In this document: positions 22,441 through 32,968 of the stretch, in pieces
Numbering within the stretch: the first letter of the stretch is position 1
How the letters are laid out: each line of letters opens with the position of its first letter
Notes under the pieces: model-generated
The model's input: only the letters and a program-made list of their open reading frames with translations
Database searches by the model: none
Told to the model about the DNA's origin: nothing
DNA from: Symsagittifera roscoffensis
Taxonomy: Eukaryota > Xenacoelomorpha > Acoela > Convolutidae
Assembly (NCBI RefSeq): GCF_963678635.1
Contig: NC_087068.1
Coordinates: forward strand, 23,176,997 to 23,240,996
Length of the DNA: 64,000 nt
Direction of reading: 5' to 3'
Program-made: the position numbers and the translations under genes

Positions 22441-22757
22441 ACAACTTGGATAATAGAAACATTAAAGAAAGGTCAAATTGCTTTTTTATCACAAATTTGT
22501 CTCAACAAAAATTTTGGAAAGACTTTGACCGGCTTTCAGAAGTTGATAATCTATCTTTCTTATAAACTTGATGGCTACTAGAGCATTCAAAAAATGGAAC
22601 AAAGTAAGCATCCTCCCAATCCAACCTCCCAACCACACAAAGCTGTTTAGGGGAGAGGATGTTAATTTGGTTCTGAGCTTCGAACTTTTGGCCAATCAGA
22701 ATAGAGCAATTTACATGCAGCGCTGACTAAATTTAACTTAGGATCTTAACTCAATCT

Positions 22758-22782
22758 GGGGGGGGGGGGGGGGGGGGGGGGG
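22758..22782 (+). repeat. Poly-G tract, 25 bases
   Basis: An uninterrupted run of G in an AT-rich background, within the intron on the minus strand (poly-C there). It may form a G-quadruplex and is a likely site of length error in sequencing. Confidence 0.9.
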
Positions 22783-22956
22783 AAGATGTTAATTTCATTC
22801 AAAAAAATTTAAAATTTTTGAAGGACAGGTATACAAAAATCAAATGCAAGCCTTCCAAAAATATTTTGCCAAAACAGTTTTTTCCACCACATCTTATATA
22901 AAATTAATTGTTTTTTTTTGTGGATGGAATAACAAAATAATGATTATTGTGAGATA

Positions 22957-23098
22957 TTACTCGTTGTATATGTCGGTTATTCTGTTGTTTTCTTTGATTT
23001 CAATCCTTTTATGGACACAGCAGTAGACCACGGTCAGACCTATGGTCACAAAAAGTGTGACCCCTGCCATCACTGCAATCAGCCAGAGCCAGTTTGAA
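22957..23098 (-). CDS. Transmembrane and cytoplasmic exon of the vWA membrane protein gene
   Basis: The acceptor 'gatttaatttcag' precedes an exon starting with one base that completes a glycine codon left by the 24.6 kb exon (GG + T). It encodes 'SNWLWLIAVMAGVTLFVTIG' and then 'LTVVYCCVHKRIEIK', a single membrane-spanning helix followed by a Cys-Cys pair and a basic stop-transfer cluster, then a short charged tail and TAA at 22,957-22,959. This orders the protein as type I, with its vWA domain outside the cell. A weak donor (GTAATA) overlaps the stop, so an alternative longer tail is possible. The plus-strand open frame here is a shadow. Confidence 0.8.
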
Positions 23099-24028
23099 CT
23101 GAAATTAAATCTAAAATTGGATACATATTTTGACACTACTCCTCTTTTGGATCAAATTAATCTTTTCACCCCACAGTTAACTGAATTCCAAAACGGTATT
23201 TTAAAGCAACCAGAATTGAGCATTCTACAGAAATTTATTTCTAATTGAATAATAGGGAGTGGATAGCGGTATAACTGTATGTGTTGACGTCTTAAAAATG
23301 AGCATGTGTTGATGGGTAAAATCCTCACAATTGGAGACCAAATGACTCTAACGGTCAATTATGATTTTTTGCGAAACAAATAGTTTCAGTTCAGAATTAT
23401 GAGCCCCTTTTTATACGACCCAAATTTACCGAATAAAAATTGAGATTTTGTCTGAAATTTTATTTCAAAATTGCTGTGTTGATAATGAATTTACACCAAT
23501 CAGATTAAAATTTTGTGATCATATTTCTAATGTTTGCAAAAAATCTATTCTCGGGCTGTATTTTGGAACAGTCCAAAACTATAGTTATGATTTTGAGGGA
23601 GAATGAACAAATTTAAATTTTACTTAAAAATCAATAGTTTTTGTTCTCTGGAAAAAATTATAAATTCCAATCTCATTAACTTTTTTGATGACGTTCTGAA
23701 TTTTAGTTCTTCTAAGTTCATATCGAATACTCATCTAAATGATTTTCCACACTCACAATTTGTGAAATGGTGTACACGTTGAAATTATATATGCAATTTA
23801 AAAGAGTAGTTTAATTTTAGTTTTTCCAATTCAAATTAGCATAGTATAATTTAGTAAAATTGCTGTAGAGAAAAATATATATATTTTTCAAAACGTCTCG
23901 AAAGAAAAAAGTTTTAAAATGAAAAGTCTTAAGGGTGATGTTTGCATCTGTTAAAATTTCAAAAAATCGACTACAAAAATCACTTGTTGTTTTGACCACT
24001 TCATAAAGTGGAAAGGAATAATGGCGTA
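23099..24028. other. Intronic, non-coding
   Basis: No gene, RNA or repeat recognised apart from AT-rich sequence. Confidence 0.5.
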
Positions 24029-24135
24029 GCCCGGGTTGCCCACCATAGAAGATAATGCGCAACCATGCACATACATGCATGATTTGTATGGAATATGACT
24101 AATCATGCTTAGCACATACGTTGGTTATTACCTTT
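24029..24135. repeat. Element C fragment
   Basis: 'gcccgggttg' followed by a run with 'atgcatgatttgtatggaat' and 'tgactaatcatgctt' resembles the start and inverted core of the elements at 21.53 and 63.47 kb, but is more diverged. Confidence 0.35.
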
Positions 24136-24638
24136 CCTCAACGGAAATTGACTTCTGGAAAGAAAACCAGTGAAAGCTTGCCTAGGATATCACCGTAAAT
24201 GCCTTTCAACTGCAAAACAGATTCAAAAAGGTTCCAAAAAGTTGTGATAGTGTCGAGACAAAGTGTTCTGGTTTTTCTAATTTTCAAAATAGTAATTTTT
24301 TTAGTTTAAAAATTCAGATTGAATTTCCGAACTAAATCTTCTGTATTTTTTTTTCATTTTTTGATCAATTTTTAACTGATTCTTACGGTTTATTATAAAA
24401 CTCAATCTTCACTCAATTTCTATAAAACAAACAACAAAAAGTGATCCTTATTAGTACAGAATTTTTTGATCTGTTTTAATAATTTCAAACAGCGAATTGC
24501 GTAATTGAAAATTCTTGGCATCAAGTTTGCTTGAATTTCAATTTTCTGGTTGCACGGCGGTTCTGAAAAATTGAAGTAAAAATTTTGTTGTTTCTGTAAT
24601 ACAGCAGAGTTAGTAAAATTTATAGCTTAGAAACTAAC

Positions 24639-24685
24639 CCGGCTTCAACCATCTCATCAACAAATTGGTCCCTCCATGTATCAGC
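24639..24685 (-). CDS. Juxtamembrane exon of the vWA membrane protein gene
   Basis: A 47-bp exon with a strong acceptor (gtttttgtttcag) and donor CCGG|GTTAGT. In phase 0 it encodes ADTWRDQFVDEMVEA plus two bases, so it follows the phase-0 end of 33,482-33,663 and feeds in phase 2 into the transmembrane exon at 23,098. The charged sequence is suited to a stalk just outside the membrane. The matching phases on both sides are the main support. Confidence 0.75.
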
Positions 24686-25087
24686 CTGAAACAAAAACAA
24701 AACGGTTTGATTTTTACTAACGCTTCAGCCACAATGTCCACTTTGAACACTTTTAAAACTGTATTTATTAATCATTAATCTAAAATTCCTGTATTTTCTT
24801 TTGCATAAATTGAAATAGTATGCTTACAACTTTCATTTTGTATAATACTAAAATTGAGACAGTGAAAAACTGCAACCTCTAAACCCAGACCAATATGCAA
24901 GTTAATTGAATGGTCAAATGGGTTTTTAGGCCAATACAACAGCCGAGCAACAGATGGAACAAAACTGCTGTAACTATGGCAAAGCCATGAGTGTTCGGAC
25001 TATTTTTGTACACGATGCTGACTTCAGCAGAGAACTGATTGTTATTTAAAATCTATTTCCATAGTGTTCAAAGTCTACAAGGATGCT
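24686..25087. other. Intronic, with a possible old family A scrap
   Basis: No gene. The segment 'ctatggcaaagccatgagtgttcgga' (24,975-25,000) may be a mutated family A end. Confidence 0.35.
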
Positions 25088-25236
25088 TTGATTTGAAATC
25101 ATTTCATCAACAATACCTTTCGAATGATATAAAATTTTTTGTCATAAATGGCTAGTTAAAAAGTCGAAATTTGTCTGTAGAAAAAAAACTACCACGAGCA
25201 CAAATATTCCGTTACTTTCGTATCGAAAGTCGGAAC
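25088..25236 (-). repeat. Family A fragment
   Basis: From 'aacaatacctttcgaatgat' to 'cgtatcgaaagtcggaaca'; contains 'aaatggctagttaaaaagtc' and 'aatattccgttactttcg'. It is the 3' third of the repeat in minus orientation. Confidence 0.75.
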
Positions 25237-25249
25237 AAAAACAAACCAA

Positions 25250-25561
25250 GACTGCTCGTATCAGGGCGAAGCCCTGAATGTTCCGACTGCCTTTTAGGGT
25301 CTAATGGAGCAGTAATAGCATTAAAAAACTAATTGTCCCAAATTGGCCAGGATGGCAATCTTTAAACCCCCATTACTTTACGAAAAAAAATCACAGGTGA
25401 AATATGTTTTCATTTCTAAGCTCAGGACGACAACAACTTTTGAGTGAGTTAGAAAAAAATTTCGTCTAAAATGGCTAATTAAAAAGTTGACATTTGTCTG
25501 AAGAAAAAAAAGCCACCCGAGCACAAATATTCCGTTCTTTTTGTTACGAAAGTCGGAACAA
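25250..25561 (-). repeat. Family A copy with internal deletion
   Basis: Begins 'agactgctcgtatcagggcg' with an intact hairpin and ends 'cgaaagtcggaaca'. It lacks the middle portion between 'ataacattaaaaa' and 'aattgtcccaaattggcc'. It follows the fragment at 25,088-25,236 head to tail, as in the 5.5 kb array. Confidence 0.75.
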
Positions 25562-26002
25562 AAACTCTATTGTGCTAAAATTAAAAACTAATTGAAATGT
25601 TACAGAGAGAAAAACCGTCTATAGAAAATGACAATAGTCATGACAATATTTGTGTTTTGTAAGTTTTAAGCAAAAAATGTTCAGCACTGCACTGTCTATT
25701 GTTTTCTGATCTTGTTGGGTCCAATTGAAAATTTTTTGAAAAGATTATGTAAAACTTTTTTACATTTTACTGCAGTTAAATTTTGATGGCTTATTAAAAA
25801 TGTAGGTAAGTTTTTAAATACAAGAATACGTTCCAAAAATAACTTTTGTCAACAAAATCTATTAATAAAAGCCATTTCATGTAGAAATGAGAACCGTATT
25901 TTTTTTATGGGTTTTTACTTTGAAGTCTTTTTTATGCATTGATTAAAATTGATTGAAAGTTGGATAGAAGCCATGGATATGATGTTTTTTTGTCCCCAAG
26001 CT
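25562..26002. other. Intronic, non-coding
   Basis: Nothing recognised. Confidence 0.5.
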
Positions 26003-26004
26003 TA

Positions 26005-26529
26005 CAGTGCTGATTTAAATTATCCGGAAAAAAAGAACAAAACTTGATTTTTCAATCCCGTTTTTCTCCAATTGAAGCCTCTTACACAGCCCAACCGAGC
26101 TTAAGAAGGGTTAAATCTCCAAAAGTGTGCACAAATTCTTTAAAATTTGTCTTTAAACAAAGGTTCTGGGTTTTATATAGTAAAAATCACATTTATTGAC
26201 TATAAAAAAAAATTTTCTCCTGTACTAATTTTTGGACATTTAACCCTTCTTAAACTTTGTTGGGCTGTGCAAGAGGCTTCTTGTGATATAATTTTCTTAT
26301 CAATTAACAAAATAGTTTCAGCGTAATTTTTGATTTTTTGGAAAAAACCAAAGTGACCCATTTTTGGGGTAAAATTTTGGTTGAGAATTTCGGAGAAAAA
26401 TTTTTCCAGCCGCCCTTTTGTCAATTTTGAGGAAACTCTAAGTAACTTTTGTTCTCTTCATTTTTATCTAATCTTAACCCATTTTGAAAAAAAACGTTCG
26501 TTTTGTCCGGGTAATTTAAATCAGCACTG
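26005..26529. mobile_element. Tc1/mariner-like miniature element with TA target site
   Basis: Ends are inverted: CAGTGCTGATTTAAATTA at the left and TAATTTAAATCAGCACTG at the right, both flanked by TA (26,003-26,004 and 26,530-26,531). A second inverted pair of about 50 bp lies inside: 'gaagcctcttacacagccca' near 26,075 and its complement ending near 26,271. The TA duplication and CAGT start are typical of the Tc1/mariner superfamily. There is no transposase frame, so it is non-autonomous. It sits in an intron of the minus-strand gene. Confidence 0.8.
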
Positions 26530-26767
26530 TACAAAGAGAAATTTTATATCCAATCTGAAAGGTATTCTATCTTTCGTGATATCTTTCATAAGTTCATTTG
26601 AAATAGAAATAGAAGAAAATAGTTTTCATTGCAATTAAATGGAGAACTAGAGACAACTAATGAGGAAAAGTTTATACTCTGTTATAACATAAAAACTAGC
26701 CTGAACTGGCGATGCCAATTAGATTATATAACAGATATTTACATTAAAAAACTTTTCACAAAGCTTT
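26530..26767. other. Intronic, non-coding
   Basis: Nothing recognised. Confidence 0.4.
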
Positions 26768-26950
26768 CATTACGAGCCCAAACTTCATTTTGTGCATTGT
26801 AAGCAGATTCCGCAACAAGGATGCTCCCTTCTTTTGTTCTTTCATTTTTTTGATCATTCCAACAAAATTTTAACACGTTTAAAAGCTTGTCTCTGGAACA
26901 TACAGACACAAAATTGTGCGCCTATCCAGTGCACAGTTTGGCCTCGTAAT
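26768..26950. mobile_element. Inverted-repeat element B, short copy
   Basis: Left end 'cattacgagcccaaac', right end 'gtgcacagtttggcctcgta'. It shares with the longer copy at 58,762-59,283 the ends, a 'gattccgcaa' unit and 'gtgcgcctatccagtgcaca'. Length about 183 bp, no coding. Confidence 0.7.
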
Positions 26951-26980
26951 CTTTTTTAAAATAAATTGACGAGAAAAATG

Positions 26981-27010
26981 TTTTTTTTTTTTGGGGGGGG
27001 GGGGGGGGGG
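26981..27010 (+). repeat. T12-G18 compound homopolymer
   Basis: Twelve T followed directly by 18 G. Similar long G runs occur at 22,758 and a shorter one at 32,575. It lies 30 bp outside the end of element B. Confidence 0.9.
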
Positions 27011-28005
27011 AATGTACATCCTAGTAAATAGTTTTTTTTTGCGATTACATGGAGAAAACCCCATATTGATGGAAAAAGAATGCGATATAATGAAGGCAAT
27101 TTCTCAATTTTTCTGTATTCTTGTAGGAAATGTAGTCAAATTGGTGATAATTAGTTTTTAAAAAATCACATTTTCGTCAAGAGTTTTGGCCGGTTTTTTA
27201 CCATTTTTAGTAAAAAGTTGTCTCTTGCATGTCTCGAACGATGCTAAATGATCTAAAATTTTCATTTGGAGAGTCAAAGATACAAAAGCATTCAATAATT
27301 GTAAGACAAAAACAAGAGAACGAATTATTTTTCCTGGTAGTTTAAGGAAGTGAACGTAAATGAAGCTCTCATTAAAATGATGTATTAGCTAAGAACACAT
27401 GTGCTTATTAATTAAATATGGAAAAAACGATTACTGTTGGACCACTTATATACATAGTGTTTGTGCCACGAAAATGCAAGGAACTGTAATTTTGCAAATA
27501 GTTTTACCGTTGGGTTCATAATTATAATTTTGTACAAATCAGTTTTTTACTGATTTTAAAAAAAAAAACGAAGACTATCCATTTATGTACCATTTTTTGC
27601 AAATTTGTTGACATGCTACTCTTGGACTCACTCATATTTTTGATTGGAATAATTCGACATAGGCTTAGCTGGTTACATAAACCAAAGCAACGTGCTACGC
27701 TCTTCAAACTGCTCATAGAAGTCTCGATCGGTTGTCGTTTTAGAAACTCAAAATCAAAGTAATCATAGTTTCCATTAAATTATTTGAGAACACCAAACTT
27801 AAAACAGAGCCGGCAACACAAAATATTATATGTCAGATTTACAAAAATGACTAATAAATTGAAACAAAACCTATGATCTGTAATGTATCTATCACTGTGA
27901 CCAGAATGAAAAAATAATGAAATATTTAAAACGATCATCTGAAAAAGCAAATATGGGTTTCGAGTGTTACTAATACAATGTTTGAAAAATTTATGGTGTA
28001 TTAAG
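27011..28005. other. Intronic, non-coding
   Basis: No supported gene or repeat. The open frame 27,522-27,716 on the minus strand has no family resemblance. Confidence 0.45.
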
Positions 28006-28099
28006 GGTGCTATATAAGCAAACCGACAAGAAATTCAGACGACATGACATTAAAACGACAAATGAGGGCTGACACATGTAAATTGAACATTAAGCGTTC

Positions 28100-28193
28100 G
28101 ACATTAAGCGAATTTTACTTCTCAGATATACAACTGGAGAATTAGCGACGTTAAGCGAATTTTACTTCTCAGATATACAACTGGAGAATTTGC
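28100..28193 (+). repeat. 47-bp direct tandem duplication
   Basis: 'gacattaagcgaattttact' through 'ggagaattagc' is repeated immediately with two or three differences (starts 28,100 and 28,147). A 'tatataag' stretch at 28,012 and 'aataaaagc' at 28,220 flank it. A small LTR or promoter is conceivable, but I could not define ends. Confidence 0.8.
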
Positions 28194-28260
28194 GTGTAGC
28201 GTCGTATTTAAGCCCAATAAAAGCAATTGTCCTCTTAACAGCTGATGTTTATTTGCCGGG

Positions 28261-28921
28261 CAGGACTTTCTATCGAATTTTCAAAAATATGGTCTACATT
28301 TGCTTGAGAAGTGCGAAGAACATATGAAAAAAAACAAGTATTATAAAAATGAACCAGTGTTTTACATGAAGGTTACTACTTTTTTTTCTGCCAATTACAA
28401 ATCAACCATATCGTTAAACAGCACATAGAGCGCTTTTTATTTCAGTCTAGAGGGAAAATGGCAGCGCAACTCGGGGCAAGAACTACAGAAGAACTCAATT
28501 TTCTTTAAAATGAACAGAATACTTTCATACTGGCACTTTCCATTTTTGCTCTTTTCTGTTCCGATTTTCCAAAAATTCAAGGAATATATATGCTTGGGGT
28601 ATATTTTTTATTCGGATCAATTGTCAAAATATTTCCTTTGGGGGATCGATCCATGAGCTTGATCAACACTATACTTTCTGGCCTGCAAGATATCTGTGAA
28701 GCACTCATTAAATGACTAACGACTAAAAGAGCGCTGTGATATTTTAATGCTGAAAACTTAACGCGCAATATTTATTCGGGCCAACTTATCCCGCACCTCA
28801 AAATTTTCCAAAATCAATTGAGGCAGGCTAATTGGCCTTTCAATTCTATAACGATTCTTATAGTATTCAGCTTAAAATTCATAGTTTGCAAATATTTCTT
28901 GAAGCAAAAATATTGCGAGAC
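28261..28921. other. Intronic, non-coding
   Basis: No accepted gene. A short plus-strand open patch after 'tttttatttcag' (28,445-28,516) has an acceptor-like start but stops after about 20 codons. Confidence 0.4.
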
Positions 28922-29016
28922 CAATTTATGGGCAGTCGGAACATTCAGGGCTTTACCCTGAGACCAATTTATGGGCAGTCGGAACTATATGGGCTTTACC
29001 CTGATATGAGCAATTT
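28922..29016 (+). repeat. Two adjacent family A tails
   Basis: 'gaccaatttatgggcagtcg', 'gaacattcagggctttaccc' is followed by a second similar copy from 28,961, 'gaccaatttatgggcagtcg', with 'gggctttaccctgatatgag'. This is a short tandem duplication of the hairpin-bearing end. Confidence 0.7.
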
Positions 29017-29284
29017 TGTTTTTTATACACTTGAAATTTTAAATACGTTGCAAAAGCACTGCAAAACCTAACTTCTTTATATCTATTTGTAGAATTACTT
29101 ATGAAATGGATAAATCACAATTGCTTAAAAAGATAATTTTTCTCTTAAACTAACACAAAATTTTTTTGATACTAACCGCTTTATTGGATGCAAAATTCAA
29201 ATTATGTTTAGGCAAGGCTTGTAAAATCTAAGCTATCTCTTTCAAAAGTCATGTCAATTTGATTTCAAACAAATTAGTTGTTTT

Positions 29285-29580
29285 AGATAATTGTGTACAA
29301 AAAGGTGTTCAAAGCATCCTTTGGGATTGAATAATCAAGCATGGAATAATGGAGAATGGTCCGCGTTTTACTGATGCCGGTGGCTAAAGTGAAGTAATGA
29401 TTGAAAAGAACAGCCGGGGGCATTTGTATTGCTGCGCTAGAGGTGAAATGCTTGGATCGTGGCAATACAAACTACTGCGAAATCATTTACCAAGAATATT
29501 TTCATTAATCAAGAACGAAAGTAAGAGTATTGAAGAGGATTAGATACCCTCGTAATTCTAACTACAAACTATACCAACTT
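29285..29580 (+). pseudogene. Decayed fragment of nuclear 18S rRNA gene
   Basis: About 290 bp matches the central region of eukaryotic small-subunit rRNA, including 'gcatggaataatgg', 'cagccgggggcatt', 'gctagaggtgaaat', 'ttcattaatcaagaacgaaa' and 'agataccctcgtaattctaa'. Normally invariant positions are changed (for example 'gaaatgcttgg' for GAAATTCTTGG, 'attagatacc' for ATCAGATACC), and only a fraction of the ~1.8 kb gene is present. It is therefore a pseudogene, not a working rRNA. The type is nuclear, since the 'gccgggggcatt' block is not mitochondrial. Confidence 0.85.
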
Positions 29581-30639
29581 ACGACTTGGCAAGAAATTTT
29601 TCTGGTGCTATTTTCTGTAATTTTCTCTACTCTGGTTAAAACTCTGCGGAATTTTTGAAATAAGAAAGAAACTTTTAACAAACAACCTAACTTTTAAGCT
29701 TATTCGTCTAACTTATAAGTCAAATCAAAATTGTGAATAAAACAATTTGGATTGGTGCTAAATAATGATTGGTTAAGTCTAGATAATCAGATTTAAGCAA
29801 AATAGTTCCAGTTCAAGATTTTAAAATATTGATTTTGGGCGGAATAAGTAAAAATACTCCATGATTAAGAGTGTGTTTAATTTCAGATACTTTTTGAAAG
29901 TTTTTATTTTCTGGAGGAACAGTATATTTTTGGTTTTATTACAATATCAAACAATGAACATCTGCACGTCGAAAGAAAAAACCGTGAGATGTCCAGTCTT
30001 CCAATGGACTTTTATCGGTCAAAATGTTTAGAGCCATTTTGATTTTTTTAGGGTTCATATAAACGGAATTTTATTTTTCCGAAACTAATGCAACAACTGT
30101 TAATAAAAAATGGACGAGACAATTTTTGCCATCGAATATCTAAGAGATCAAAATCAATAAGGCAATTGATTTCTTTTGACTCCAAACAAAATATTAGTTA
30201 GCTTGTATGCTATTTTAAGCTTGAACGCATAAATTCAAGACAGGCTGGCTGGAAAGGCAGAGAAAACTGAAAAAAATCTCTTTTCAATCGAGTTTGATAG
30301 TTTACGGTTAGCCTATCAGTTTTCAGGCCAATCATTCCAGTTCTATGAAGAGCCGATATACGAGCAGGTCTGTTTGTATAAAAAAAGAAGGCTTTTCTTT
30401 CGATCAAAGAATTATTTTTACATCGCTGATTAAAAAATTTATACATGGTGCCCCCCCCAAAAACAAAATCCCAACTGGATTATTTCGACAACTATTTAGT
30501 CTATTTTCTTGAAATTATGCTCTCATACCTAGCATACCAAAACACACAATTTGTGTGGTGGCCGATAAATTTTTTGTCCAAAATGGAAAAAAACACCTTC
30601 TTTCATTCTAACAAAAAGTTTTCACGAAGAATTCGTTTA
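29581..30639. other. Intronic, non-coding
   Basis: No gene recognised. Confidence 0.45.
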
Positions 30640-31040
30640 AACGTTCATTCAGAGAAAGCTTGGAAACCAGACAAAAAATTTATGAACTTGTAGATGTTTT
30701 TGAGAGTCTTTTTCATACTCCAGTTTCCTGTCGCTCAGCTTGTGCGCCATTTCGTTGCACACATCATCTAGCTCGTTCTTTCATTTTTTACATCACGAAA
30801 CCTTTTTCCTTAGCATTTTTCTTTCATTTTTCATCACCGCAACTTCTTGAATTATTTTTTTTCAGGTCAACTAATGTCGCCAAACAAGCTTCTTTGCAGA
30901 CTATATTTGCATAATTTTTGTCTATTTTTGGTCTCCTGGAGTTACTTTTATTCAGATTTTGACTAGTGCCTTTTTCTGGAGATCTGTTTGGGGGAACGAT
31001 TTGGGAAGTTAAGAGTGAATTGAAGAATAGTCTCAACATT
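30640..31040 (-). pseudogene. Broken coiled-coil gene remnant
   Basis: Reading the minus strand, three frame segments follow one another. About 31,039-30,860 gives a Lys/Asn/Ser-rich stretch with 'CKEACLATLVDLKK'. About 30,850-30,790 gives 'QEVAVMKNERKMLRKKVS'. About 30,775-30,680 gives 'NELDDVCNEMAHKLSDRKLE' followed by 'YEKDSQKHLQVHK'. The heptad-like charged pattern indicates a coiled coil. At least two frameshifts and stops separate the parts. I do not recognise the family. It is placed inside an intron and could be a retrocopy. Confidence 0.45.
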
Positions 31041-31983
31041 TTGTACTAGCAAACGTTAAAACAATAAAATTTTACTGCTCGGTTGTAAGCTGCATTGTTT
31101 TTACAAGTGAGAAGCATGAGCAACTCAATGCAGTTCGACACTTTGAGGAGTCAAATATTGCGATAACTTTTTGTTCACACGTGTTTCAGCATTCTCATTT
31201 TCAGAAAATCTGTGTCTTAGGCTGTTAAATATTAGTCCCAACTTTCAAGAAAGTTTGTCAAGTAATTAAAACGTAACTACAATTGTGATTTTTTTGGGAC
31301 AACCTGTACACTTTTTTCGGAATGAAGTTGCTTCTCGAAATGACTGAGACAAAAGTTTCGCACTCAGTTGTCCAATTATAATTTTTGAATTTAAGCAATG
31401 AATTCAAGCAATGCCAACTTTTTTTTTGATGTAATTACCGGTTACTTTAAACAAAACCCAACTTTTTTTGCAATTATTAATTGTTTTTAGTAAAAAAAAT
31501 GAATATGATAATATGGCCGATACTGACTATCAACATCTAAATAGAAGTTTTATTCGGTTTCCATAAAAATTTTGGTAGTTTTAAAACATCATACTATAAT
31601 TGGTTCAGAAAAGGGCTTCATTTTTATGCGTGATCTACCTATATTGTTACTTAAAAAAATGCGTTTCAAATTTCTTCTATTATAATAACAATCGTAAAAC
31701 TGTACATATATGAGTATATGTATATCAGAAGTTTTAGTGGCCAAAAATTTCAAAGTTTGAAATATACTGTTGATAAAGAAGGCAAAAAAGTGGCAAACAT
31801 GAAAATTAATGATTTTTGCGTTTCGGTATCAGTTTCTTATACATTAGCTTGGTTATCATTAATCTGTACGGCTTAATTTGTTTAGAGTTTAATTTTTTTA
31901 ATGTAGTTGAGTTGTTTTTTAATTCTTTTTTATTAAAGTTGAGTGTGCTGAGTGATTGATTGAGCAAAGCAATCGAATATGAA
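31041..31983. other. Intronic, non-coding
   Basis: Nothing recognised. Confidence 0.5.
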
Positions 31984-32478
31984 CAAGACTGCTTATATCA
32001 GGGCGAAGCTTTGATTGTTCTGTCTGCCTTTTAATGTCTATGGAAAAGTAATAACATGAAACAATTACATGAAATTAGGAAAAAAAATAATTTTGAGATT
32101 TTTATGAAAATCATACCCCCACGCGTTATATTAAGTTAAAAGTGAAACATTTCGCTCCTAATAACAAATCAATTATGGCAAATTGGAACGAATTATAAGA
32201 CGGATTAAATCTCCGCTGACACGTTAATAGTGCGAAAAACTTCGCGCTTTAATTGCCATAAATTGGCCGTTGTTAAACCCTCATAAATTCACGAAAAAAA
32301 AATCACAGGTGAAATATCATTTTAAAGTTAAACGTAGAACAACAATACGTTTTCAGATGATAAAAAAATTTCCGTCAAAAATGGCTATATTTTTTAAAAA
32401 GTCAAACTTTGTCTGTAGAAGAAAAACTGCACCAAGGACAAATATTCCGTTATTTTCGTGAGAAAAGTCGGAGCAAAA
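31984..32478 (-). repeat. Family A repeat, diverged copy
   Basis: Starts 'aagactgcttatatcagggc' with hairpin partner 'gaagctttga', ends 'cgtgagaaaagtcggagcaa'. The internal 'aatcacaggtgaaatat' and 'aaaaatggctat' blocks are present. It is followed by a partial echo, 'ccccgagcacaaatattcc' (32,484-32,502). Confidence 0.75.
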
Positions 32479-32551
32479 AAACACCCCGAGCACAAATATT
32501 CCTGGTCACGAATATAATTTGATATATGAGATCAGGAACCGAGCACCAATT

Positions 32552-32968
32552 GGCTACTCCAGTGGCGGATTTAGGGGGGGGGGGAAGCTTCTTTGTTACT
32601 TTTTAGCGTCTTTGGTCCCCCTTTGGTACTTTTTAAGAAATCCATTTTTGGCCGACCGACCCTAAAATTTTTCTAAAGGCGCCTTCGACGCCAATATATA
32701 CTAATTTTGAGGGGGGAGCGCGCGCCGAAAAAATGCGATTTCTTGGTCAACATTTTCCAAAAAGTTCCTAAAAACGCCTTTTTTGGACTGTTTTCTCAAC
32801 TTTTGCCTGCGGCGCAGAAAAATTGGCCGAAACAAGGACTAAACCGTGCTTAGGGAGAGCTCAAAAAAGCAATTCAGTCGACCTGAAAAATAAAAGCCAC
32901 AAAACTTTTCAAATTTTTTTGAAAATCCGCCCCCTCGAGAAAATCGTAGATCCGCCCCTGGGCTACTC
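32552..32968. mobile_element. hAT-like miniature element with perfect 8-bp target duplication
   Basis: The element is 32,560-32,960 (401 bp). The left end CAGTGGCGGATTTAG and right end GTAGATCCGCCCCTG are inverted copies of a CAGnGGCGGATCTA terminus typical of hAT elements. Both sides carry GGCTACTC (32,552-32,559 and 32,961-32,968), an exact 8-bp duplication as expected for hAT. There is no transposase. The interior has 'ccgaccctaaaatttttcta' and 'gagcgcgcgcc', which recur in copies at 22.3, 61.1, 62.0 and 63.0 kb. The perfect duplication indicates a comparatively young insertion. Confidence 0.9.

Noticed and set aside
23042-23248. Plus-strand open frame of 68 codons
   Set aside because: It overlaps the minus-strand transmembrane exon, which has strong splice sites, phase agreement and a clear membrane helix.
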